Made by a program: the position numbers and the translations under genes. Of a DNA stretch of 60,171 nt, positions 1 through 10,330 are shown piece by piece (within the stretch, counting starts at the first letter, position 1; each line of letters opens with the position of its first letter). The stretch is from NCBI GenBank assembly GCA_027604685.1, contig JADHYX010000016.1:1905-62075 (forward strand). Reading direction: 5' to 3'. The notes below the pieces were generated by a model. That model was not told the origin of the DNA. It saw only the letters and a program-made list of their open reading frames with translations, and searched no databases. This DNA is from Lobulomyces angularis. Its lineage: Eukaryota; Chytridiomycota; Chytridiomycetes; Lobulomycetales; Lobulomycetaceae.

Positions 1-484
1 AAAAAAATATACATTTCTATATATATGTATTTTACAAATTAAAAAAAAAAAAAAAATTAAACAATAATCAAAAGAAAATAATTTTTTTTTTTTGCAATGA
101 CTGGAAGTAATCTGAGTGTCATTAATAATCGGATTTAAGTCAATTACTCAAATATAGGCATGATACAAAATTCAGTTTTTTTTTTATCAGATGCTAAAGC
201 AAGCTGTAAAATGTCTATATTAAGTTTTGGCCTAAAGTTCAAGATTTTCTTTATGAATAGTACCAAAGAAGCTATAATACGATGCAGCAATGTTACAACA
301 CATAATGCTCTTGTTGGCACCAAAAAAATGTTATATTTAAAACTTTATTTAATAGAATGTATTACTTGAAATATTAATTTTTTTTTTTTATTTTTTACTT
401 GTGATTTTGAGTTTTATATTAAAATTTTAAAAAAAAAAAAAAGAATATAGGTTTGAAGTGTAGTTTATCATTTAAGAAAAAAAC
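1..484. other. Intergenic/3' flank at window edge, no gene recognised
   Basis: AT-rich stretch with homopolymer runs downstream of the Arp1 stop codon. A 69-codon open frame on the plus strand (160-369) shows no recognisable domain, and no convincing exon was seen on either strand. It could include the Arp1 3' UTR and part of a neighbour outside the window. Confidence 0.5.
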
Positions 485-2332
485 TTAATTCATAAACTTT
501 TTATGTATTATATCTGGGTCTTCTTGATATTCTTCTGCCGAAACCCACATTTTTTTAAATGTACCTTGTTTTCAAAAAAAGAAAATTTATTACAAAAAAA
601 AAAGAAATTTTAAAGAATATAAAATACTTAATGATGCCAAAATAGAACCACCAATCCAAGTAGCGTATTTTCTATCTGGTGGTGCAAAAATTCTAACTTT
701 TAAATCTCTAAGTGCTAGCTTCTTTACATCATTTAGCAATCTATCTCCAAAACCTAAATAATTATTAAACATAATGTTTAAATAAAAAAAAAAACTAATT
801 TATCGTAAAAATATAACCTTTGCAAAGTGTTGTTCCACCAGATAGTACTATATTGGAAAACAAGGATTTTCTTAAATCAAGATCAGCCTTATTTATTGAA
901 TCCACCACAACTTGATGTATACCGGGGTATTCCAATCCAATTATTTCAGGATTAAATAATATTTCGGGGGCTCTAAATCTCTCTGCTCCCAGCTAAAAAT
1001 AATTATTAAAAAAAAAATAGGTTCAAAGGATTCAATTACTTTTATAACGTTTCCATCAGGCAAAACAAAGTCAACTTCCTTTGAACTGGATTCCTTTTCT
1101 TCCTTTGAAGGATTTAGGGCAATATAGCAAGATTTTTCTTTCACTAAACGCACAATTTCCTTTTCAGCACTTGTGTGAAAATGAAGACCAGCTTTCCGTA
1201 GAAGTAACTGTAAGTGTTCAGTAACATCCCTTAAACAATGAAAAAAATAAGATATTGAATACAAAAAAATTCCAATATTACCTTCCAGCTACATCGACTC
1301 TACGGATTGCATGTGGAACAGCAAACCCCTCAAAAACAGGAACTGAATGAGTAACGCCATCTCCAGAATCTAAAACTATTCCAGTTGTTCTTCCAGATGC
1401 ATAACTTGAAAAATTATTAAAAAAAAAAAAAAAATTAAAAATTAAAAAATATTCAATTTATTATTAATTTTTCTATTTTTTTGTTTTTTCTGTTTTTTTA
1501 TATTTTAAAAAAAAAATTTTTTTTACAGAGCCAAAATTGCTTGAATCGACATGAATAATGAAGGAGCATTAAAAGTTTCAAATAATATTTGCGCAGCTTT
1601 TTCACGATTTTTTTTGGGATTTAATGGCGCTGTTGTTAACAAAATTGGATGCTTAAAAAAAAAAAAAAATTATATATATAATTATGTATAAAATGATTTA
1701 ATTATTTTTCTAAAAAAAAAAGTAACATACCTCTTCTGAAAGTGTTTTTAATTCTTCTGAATAAATGTGTTGCCAAATTCTTTCCATATCATCCCAATCT
1801 GTGACTATTCCATGTTCCATAGGATATCGAATTTTTAACAAACCTCGCAACTCTTGAGCTTTTTTTCCTATAAAACAATCCCCTTCAATTGCACCTGCCA
1901 TAATTCTAACATGCTTTGGCCTCCCTACACTAAAAAAAAAGTGAAATTTTAACTCAAAAGATGTTTGAATTTATCATTTACTATGAAGGAAAAAAACATT
2001 TCGGTACTTCATCCCCAGCAAAACCAGCCTTTTTATATTTTTTTCAAATTATTATTACTGTTTGTTTTTTTTATTTTCTGTTTCAATTTCTACCTTTATT
2101 ATCCCACTACCATTATCAATAACAACTAAAAAATAAAGATTAAAAAATAAATATAAACTAAAAGTAAAAATTAAAAAATAAAAATAACAATAATAATAAT
2201 AAAAGATAAAAAAAAAAAAAAAAAAAATGAAGATCTAAACAATTCTAAATTTTTTTTTTTTGTTACATCAATTTTATTTTTTATTTTTTCCTTACCTGGC
2301 TGATTAAGCAAAACAGAATTTAGATCATTCAT
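485..2332 (-). CDS. ARP1: Actin-related protein 1 (centractin), dynactin subunit
   Basis: Actin-fold protein that forms the short filament of dynactin, the cofactor linking dynein to cargo. Spliced exons read from [12 protein letters not shown] through [56 protein letters not shown] and [10 protein letters not shown] to the end [15 protein letters not shown]...KFMN. The N-terminus, the RPKHV motif and the end match Arp1 rather than conventional actin. Phosphate loops (DNGSG, DSGDG) are intact, so nucleotide binding is expected. Total length is near the family norm of about 375 residues. At least seven short introns interrupt it. The ATG at 2332 was chosen because the N-terminal peptide matches Arp1 orthologues. 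It is transcribed in the same direction as the upstream formin, 371 bases away. Confidence 0.95.
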
Positions 2333-2703
2333 AATATTTTTTTTATTTTATTAAATTAAAGCAAAGATTAAAATAGAGAATTTTTTTTTTTTTATTTAAA
2401 AAAATTTTAAGTTTTTCATTAAAAAAAAAATTTGAAGCCTGAACTTTTTTTAGGCAAAAATGGAATCAAAATGGTGATGTCATCCTTTAAACTTGCCATT
2501 AAATCACATTTAACATAGAGTTGATCATAGATGTTGTTTGTCGACATAAAATTTAACAAATTACAATGTCGTTTGTTATTTTAAAATATTACAAGCTTTG
2601 TTCGTTAATATATTAATATAAAAATAGAGGATTTTCTAATAATTTAATAATAATAACCAATAAAAATAAAAAATAAATAAATGTATATTACAAAAATTAA
2701 AAC
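2333..2703. other. Intergenic, between formin 3' end and Arp1 start
   Basis: Both flanking genes are on the minus strand, so this holds the formin 3' UTR and the Arp1 promoter. It is AT-rich with poly-A/T tracts. No open frame, RNA gene or repeat was recognised. Confidence 0.5.
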
Positions 2704-5700
2704 TTAATCATATCGAATTTCATCTTGTTCCAAAATCATAGTAGAATATCTGCAAAAAAAAAAAAAAAAAAAAAAGGTAAAAAAAAAATAAAAAAAAAAA
2801 TTTTTTTTGCAATCTCGTTTACCTATTCATCATTCTTTTAGCTTCGTCAATTTCTTTGGCACCAATTTCAGCATCAATATCTAGTCCTTCTTCAATCTCT
2901 TCTGTTGAGTTTGATGGTTGTAAAGCTAAATTTCTTATCTCCTCCTCTTCTCTTTGTTCTTGTAGCATTTTCTCACGTTTTTCTTGGTTTTCCTTTATTT
3001 TTAACTCTCTTGCTATCCTTCTTGCTTCATTTTCATGTTTCTTTCTATTCTGTGCCACCGCTTCTTCAAAAGCGTGAAAAAATAGATTTAGAGTCAAAAA
3101 CAAATGTATAGGTTGCTTCTTTGGTATTCCTTGGTAAGTGTCCGGGATATTTTTTAAATCAAAAACAAGGAGTGGATAATACTCATTTAGATCTTCACCT
3201 AGATATTTAGCAGTTTCGCAAAAAATTGTATCAAATTCAACAAACTTTTCTCTTAAATTCGTCAATGTTGCTGTTGCTTTACTTAAAAATGGTGAAACTA
3301 ATTCTTGAAAATCTTCATCAGAAAATTTAAAATTTTTTAAAGTTTCCAAAGTTTTTTCCATAGTTACTAACTGTTTTATTAGCTCCCGGGTATCAAAATT
3401 TTTTACTATTTTTAATTCCTTAAAGTCGTCCGTTAAATCAAGTACCTCCACTCTATTTTTTTGAATCATATCAACTAAAAAATTCATTAAGCTCCATTTT
3501 CCATCAGCACTTTTTACGTCCTTTAATCTGGCTAATCCATCTATTTTAAAACCCAATGCCCTTGCTTCTTTTCCCATCCATGGTCTGTATGAGCTGTTAA
3601 CAACTCCTCCTTCACCAACACCATACTGGTAATTTGTCAAATTACCTAATTGCAATACAGTTCGCAGCAAAACTTTAAATCTATCACTATTTCTAATGCC
3701 GGAACAAGTCTTTCTAAAATTTGCCAGCGTCTCTAGCAACTCTTCAGTTTCTAATGGTAAAACTAATTTAAATTGAAATGCTATACACATTTGAGGTAAA
3801 TCCTTTTCTTTCATTACTTCTAGCAGAAACTTTTCTGCCGGTGCCAGAGGTGGTTTTTTTTCATATTCTACTGGGTTTTTCTTTTTTTTATCAAGATAAG
3901 CTGTTAAAGTTGTTTTTTCTTGTGGAGTCGGTAGTAATGATTTGATTGAAGTAATATCATCTATGCCTAAAAACGAACTGTCCAGATCTTTTATAGCAGC
4001 AATTAACGCTTTTGCATTTAACCCTCTTCTAGTATATCTAGATAGTCCAATTGAAATATTATTTGCTCGTCTCAATTCTATCAAATTAGTGTACTGGGTT
4101 CTTATATTTAAAAAAAAAATTAAAAAATTAAACAAAATTGGATTTTTTTAAATTTCAAAAAAATTTACTTTTTAATCTGTTTAGCCTTAGTTTTTTCTCC
4201 AGGAACAACACAAAACATTTCTAAAAATAAAATGCTTAAATTTTTAAATGCAAATTAAATGGTACCTTCAAATCGCTTTACATCTAGGACCATATCGTTT
4301 GCATTGACTTGGCTGGGTGACTCTTCGTTTTCACCTTCCTCTATAATTGCTGGCTGCCCCTCATTCCACACTGTATTTTGCACACTTTTTATTTCATCCC
4401 AATGCAACCTCGACCTCACTCTGAGTTTACTGTCTCTATTTCCTCCACCAATTTCACTGGCAGCTGAACGATTTCCCGAAGACGGTGCTGAAAAAAATTT
4501 TAAAAAAACTTTTTTATTTTTATCTACCTGGTGGTGGTCCAGGAGGAGGTGGTGGTGGAGGAGGTGGAACATTAGCAGCGTCACCGACAGCTTCATTGTG
4601 AGAATTCCAATTGTCACTATCCCCAGAAATAGGAGTTGAAATAGGTGGAAGGTTTATTGATGCAGAGGTATTAACTGCATCTTCATATTCCTCAGGTGGC
4701 AACGGCGAATCTGGTAACGGCGAGAGAGTTGGTATATTAAGTTGTTGCGAGCCTTGTAGATTTAAAACGTCTACCCAATTTTCATTCTTCTGTTCCTCTT
4801 CTTCCACAAATTCTTCAAACGATTCATCTTCTTCTTCCGCATCCTCTTGGTAGATTGCGGCATTCAACTCTCCTAACAAGTCATCCAGAGAAGCTCCATG
4901 ACTTCTTGTGGTTGGGGTGTTCGAACTCTGTGAATTTGACCTACTTCCCTTTCTACTTCTTAACCTTTCTAAAACACCTTCCAACTCGTTTCTTTGCTTT
5001 GTTCTGTTTGAATCAGACGATACTTTGTTCACATTCGCAAGTGGAGATGGTCCATCGAGCTCCTTAGAGAAAGGTATATTTGAATATTCCATTTGTGGAG
5101 ATGCTTTTAGAGTTGTTGATACAACTGTACCTATTAAAAAAAATAAAGATTAAACGCCTCATATAAAAACCCAATTAAAACCTGAATCTCCACGAACGCT
5201 AGTATTAGAAACTGTAGAATTACTGGTAGTGGACAACAAACTTTCTAACCTTTTCATACTGGCATTTCTCTCTGAGCGGCTGGCTCCAGAATTTGGTAAC
5301 CCTAATAATTCCTCGAGTCTTTTCATCGATGACACTGACCCTGTTGACGAATTTGACATAATAGATTGGGTATTCACGCTTCTTCGCGAGTCTTCAGTCA
5401 ATTCTGTTCCACTTGAACTTCTAAGTCTTTGAGAGGACAATCCCAAACTTTCTTTTTTTTTTGGCACTAAAAGATCATTGGAGGAACGATGATTAGAAGA
5501 AACTTCAGAATCACTCAGATGTGAAGAAGATCTTGTCATTTTTTCCATTGAATTTGGTTGATTTAAATATTGTGAATAGCGATTTATTAAGCGAAATATA
5601 AATTCTTTTGCCAACTGCACATTATTCATACTTCGCTGCAGTGCATAACAAGCTAATAATAATTAAAATTTGTTAAAAATTAAAACAATTAAACCTATTT

Positions 5701-7117
5701 CTTTTGAACATCCTGTGGTCAACAAATACTGCACATCTCGCTGATCAATCCTAACTGTGTGATGGTTAATCAATCTAACTAAACATTTTGAAAGCGATTT
5801 ATCCAAGTGTTTTTGATAGGAATGATTACGCAAGCCAAGGCCTTCATCAGCTGTACAGAATATTAAAAAATGCCAAAACCCTGCTACAAATACCTTTGAA
5901 ATCAGTAAAAATCATATCAAGCCTAAGACCTTCATCAAATTTTCCATCATCAATATCTCGTTTGTTTATATCAAGATCTCTTGGTGAAACTCGAATTAAT
6001 CCACTTGACATGAAACCAGTATGGAAGGAAAATCCTACCATTGTCATAGTTTGATTAGATTTTGGAAGGCAATGCAAAACCCTAGAATATTAGGAACACT
6101 CAAATTCGTATAGTACCTTATTTGCACATCCGAAGTAATGGGGAGTGGCTCACCATTTTTATTTGTACTAATTTTAAAGATTATAGATTCAGTTTCAAAA
6201 TCGATTTTTATATTAGAATTTTGATTTGAATACAATGAGGAATAAATTAAAGTTCCTCCTTCAAAAATTTCAATTCCTGGAGTGCAGATGCCTAAAATGC
6301 ACAAATATAAAAAATTAGCTGGATTAAATAATCAAAATTTAAGGTTGGTTGTAGTTATAAGGATACAATTCAATTATTAAAAAATTCTCAAAAATTCAAC
6401 ATCAACTAGAAATTTTTTTTGATAAATTACCAGTGTTGTCAAAATGAGGTATAGTGGAAAGTTCAACAGAGTGCAGTTTCAGTGGTAAGGGATTCGGCAA
6501 ATTCCCATTCAGAAGCATTAGGTTATTAAAATATTGAACATATCGATAGTGTGTCACGGTTGGCCAATTTTGATCATGTGGTGTTCTTTTTGATATAAAA
6601 TAACGAAAGGAGTCAACGGAGTTTTGAAAGTGATTGGCGTATCTTAAATAACAAGCGATTGCTATACTCGTTTTCTGTATACCGTTCTGGCAATGAATAA
6701 GGGCAATGTTGGATTTACTAATACTTAAATGTGCATGAATACTGCGACAAATGTCTAAAATTGATTTTAAAGATAGTTGTTCGGGAAAGCAACATACTTG
6801 ATAATTTAATATTGAAGAATCATACTCCGCATCTATTAATTAAGTATTACATTGAAAACAAAGCCGTCAAATTTTTTTTATTTAAATTTTATACCATGTA
6901 AATTCCAAATTAAGTAGTTGGAGTCTTTTAACCAAGCTTTTAATTCTTCTATATTATTTCTTCTGCTGTCTTTAGAGGTTCTATTTCGCCAGGGAAGGCC
7001 CACAGCATATATTCTATCATAGATTAGAGTGACATCAAGATTATTGTTGATGCTATTATCCCGTAAATCCTTTTGATTAGAATATTGCTGTAATTGCTTT
7101 CCTGAACTTAACTGCAT
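2704..7117 (-). CDS. Formin with N-terminal PTEN-like phosphatase and C2 domains
   Basis: Actin nucleator of about 1,270 residues in about 11 exons. From the N-terminus: a PTEN/tensin-like phosphatase fold (roughly residues 25-210; IYDRIYAVGLPWRNR, RRNNIEELKAWL, P-loop HCQNGIQKTS), then a PTEN-type C2 domain (about 210-330; GFSFHTGFMSSGLIRVSPRDLD). A UBA-like helical segment follows (VQYLLTTGCSKEIACYALQRS, then MNNVQLAKEFIF), then a long Ser/Asn-rich linker, a short FH1 proline stretch (VPPPPPPPPPGPPPGR) and a full FH2 domain (LHWDEIKSVQNTVW ... LQLGNLTN ... ALGFKIDGLARLKDVKSADGKWSLMNFLVDMI). It ends in a charged coiled-coil tail. The phosphatase loop has Lys where the catalytic Arg of HCx5R belongs, so catalysis is probably lost and membrane binding is the likelier role. 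Phases agree across the junctions joining the PTEN, C2, UBA-like and linker exons. No GBD/FH3 region was found. Class II plant formins share the PTEN-FH2 layout. Confidence 0.88.
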
Positions 7118-7862
7118 TTAATTATTAAGGTATCTAATTTATGATTTAAAGAAAAACCAATTGAAAATAAAATTCACTGGATGACTTTTTAATTTTTTAA
7201 TAATTTTTTCCGTCCCCATAAAGCAATTCAACTTCTTAAAATCTAAAATTGAATTTTTGTAATAAAATTTGACATTATTATCTATTAAGGAATGAAACGA
7301 CTTACAAAACATCAAATTTGTTTTTTAGACTGTAGTATATTGATGTATTTTCTATTTATTGTCAGTTTTCTCACCTCTGTCAATTTCTAACATCATTTAT
7401 ATAAGAAGAGTTGTAATTTTGTAAAGAATGAAGCAGAATTATCTTTTTACATAGGACGCAGCAAATTGTCAAAGAAGCAACTTAAGTTATTTTTATTTTG
7501 CAGAAAACAACAAATTTAATTTAATTTAGCACATTTAATTGTATTTCCTCCTAGCAAATCTAGTTGAAAAGTCCACTAATTTAGTAGCAATCTTCATAAG
7601 TTCCTAATAACTAACTTCACCTGTTTTGGTAGGTAGAACCATTACTAAATTAACTTACAAGGGTAAATTCTCCTAATTTGTTAATTAGCCCTTTAACAGA
7701 TCTTTTGAATCCTCATCAAGTAAGTTTCTAAAAAATTCTTCTATTTTTGAAGTATATATAAGATTGGTCCTTTAACTGTATTTTACCCCTTAAACTTGTT
7801 TTTTTTTAAGCATATAGTCTCATAACAAAATCTATTTTCTTCTGATTGCAACTACTTAAGTT
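7118..7862. other. Divergent promoter region between formin and RhoGEF
   Basis: Head-to-head spacer holding the 5' ends of two actin-regulatory genes. It is less homopolymeric than the introns nearby. No open frame or RNA gene recognised. Confidence 0.55.
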
Positions 7863-10158
7863 ATGGCAGCAGTCATTAGTGAATTAATACTATCTGAACA
7901 TCGATATCTGGAAACATTAACTTTTTTGGAAAAGAAGTTTCCCTTATCTTTATTGTCACTTGCTGCAACAGTTGCAGAATTAATCAAATTTCAAAACAAT
8001 TTTTTAAACAAACTGCAAATTGATGTAGCTACTGCATTCATAAATGAACCTTTTGAAATTTATCAAAAATATAGCATTAAATATGAAAAATCGTTGGTAT
8101 TATATGCATAATATTTAAACACTTTTTTTCTCTAAATTTGTATGATTTTTAGAAACTTTTAAACGAATTAAACAAAAATGCAGAATTTTCCAAATTTCTC
8201 ATTAAATTTAATAAAGAATCTAAGTTGGAGATTAAAGAATATTTATTTTTACCAATACAGAAAATTTGCAGATACCCACTATTTTTAACTGTATACGTTA
8301 AAATTACACTTTTCACTTATCATTTAATTTATTACAGGAAATGTTGAAGAAACCAAATAATTTGACCATTACCGTTGAACAATTACAAAATGCTTTAGTT
8401 TCTGTAAAAAAGGCTATTACAAATTTGGACTTATCGAACTGGTATCTTCAAAATCTTGAAAAAACCGACATGCTGTTTAGTAGGATTGTCGAAAACAACA
8501 GTGATGCTGAAGACTTTGGTTTAGGTAGTGATGGAATAGAATTTAATAGGCAATTAAGTGGTGGTGAACTACTATTGGGCCAAGCCATTTTATTTATTGA
8601 TCAAAAAAATCCAAAAAAAGTAAACAATTGGGTTTGTATTTATTTGTGTTTTTTTTTTTTTTAATTATTCGTTATTACAAATTGTTATGTAGGGTTGCTT
8701 TTTATTTCCCAATTATATGTTAATTGTTCGCGAGAAGAGGAAAAAACCTATTCGATATTCTTTGCAACATTTTTTTGATTTAAAATTAATATTGAATATA
8801 TCAGTACCATCTAATCTTTCTGCACCTCTGTCCAATAGCTTTCGAATGGTAGTTTTAGACAAGTCAAATACAGTTCAAGTGTACGATTTTGGACTGCTAG
8901 ATAAAAAGCAATTAAACATTTGGTTGGAAATGTTATGCAAATTAAAAAAAACCAATAACTCCAGTCGAAACAATATAGAAGAAATGTACTTAAATTATTC
9001 TATTGTAAACCACTATACCGCATATGAAGAAAACTACTTAAAATTAGAAGAATATAGTGAGGATAAACCGTTATTGCAAAACCATCTTCCAGAGGAAAAT
9101 TCATGTTATTTACCCTATACTTCAAACGAATTCTCCTACAACAATTTTGATGAATCAAATTCAGTTTCCAATTTAAATTCAGCTTCAAATTCAAATGGTA
9201 AATTTGAGAGTCAATTATCTAAATCACATTCAACATCTTCAAGCAGTTCAACTTGTGGCAAGGATGAGGTGCAAACTATATCCTCCTCTTCATCAACTTA
9301 TGATCCCACGATATTTCCACCACGAGGCGCTAGTTTTGCTTCTTTGCTTGGGGAGGAAATCAAATTTACTGAAAACAATGCTACAATAAAACCTAAGAAA
9401 AAGGTTGGTTTTTCTTCAACATCCAATTTACCAGCTCTTTTAAAGAGACATCAAGACCCTATAAAACGAAGCTCTTCCATAGGCATTATTTCACTTTCTG
9501 CCAGCCATAAACCAAAAGCTAGACCACGAAGTTTAATTTTGACCGGTAAAATTCCAATTTTTTTAATGAAAGATAAAAATAATGAGGCTACTGTAAAAAA
9601 GGTCGAGACCGTTGTGTCCAGACCTACATCGCCATTTAATACCGACGTCTTTAGCACAGCTAATGTAGGGGATGTTGAAGAAATGATAGCTAGATCCAAA
9701 GGCCAAATCGTATGTTTTCTGAAAAAATATTTTAAATTATTTTTTAAATTTTTAAAACTTTTTAGAGTAATGAAATTCTTCTTAACATAAAAAATAGAAA
9801 CTCCACAGTAATTTTAGTTTCAGATGCAACAAAAGTACGTAGCGAAAACCCCTCAACTAATAAAGACCTACCACTGCTTCCAAACTGCCACAGCGAAATT
9901 GGTGGTTTATTTAAAGAACTTGACTTTAAAGAGAATTTGAAATTTTCAGAGGCTTCTGAACTTTTTTCAGAACTTAGTTTTAATTTTAATGATTTAAGTT
10001 TGGTGAAAAGGAATGACACTGCTAGTAGTAACAACAGTTTATTTTCGTTTTCTCAGGTTCAGGAAGCTGCTTCAGAGGCTAAGTCAATTAATTCAGTTGG
10101 CAGTAAAAGAAAACAGACAATAAAGAATTTTATAACAAAAACTTTTGTTAAAAATTAA
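7863..10158 (+). CDS. Rho guanine nucleotide exchange factor (DH-PH)
   Basis: Predicted activator of Rho-family GTPases. The N-terminal DH domain starts almost at the initiator Met (VISELILSEHRYLETLTFLEKKF). Its diagnostic helix reads LFLPIQKICRYPLFLTEMLKK across two introns. A PH domain follows (NNWGCLFLFPNYMLIVREK ... LNIWLEMLCKLKK). The rest is a Ser-rich, basic, probably disordered tail of about 300 residues ending KNFITKTFVKN. Introns lie near 8097-8152, 8292-8338, 8634-8693 and 9709-9765, and all frames join cleanly. About 600 residues. It is divergent from the formin gene; Rho GTPases commonly activate formins, but this formin has no visible GTPase-binding domain, so a direct link is only a suggestion. 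Confidence 0.85.
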
Positions 10159-10283
10159 CTAGAGATATACCATCGCAATTAGAAAATAAAATTTTAGAAC
10201 TTTCACATGCACGACTTCATACATTAGATAGAAAAAAAAAAAAATAAACTTTTATCAATATTACTTTTTTTTTTCCAACACTA

Positions 10284-10303
10284 GAAATTTCTAGAAATAT
10301 ATA
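10284..10303 (+). promoter_or_regulatory. Perfect three-unit heat-shock element plus TATA-like box
   Basis: Positions 10284-10296 read GAAATTTCTAGAA, that is GAA-nn-TTC-nn-GAA, the consensus for a trimeric HSF site. It is followed directly by ATATATAAC (a TATA-like box). The ATG of the CAP gene is 35 bases from the HSE. HSF control is inferred from the motif only. Confidence 0.6.
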
Positions 10304-10330
10304 ACATAAAAAAAATTTAATTAATTGAAA

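Noticed and set aside
160..369. 69-codon open frame at the window start
   Set aside because: No domain, no homologous look and skewed low-complexity composition; treated as non-coding.
4259..5153. Several plus-strand frames rich in Ser/Phe opposite the formin
   Set aside because: Antisense shadows of the Ser/Pro/Asp-rich formin linker and FH1 exons.
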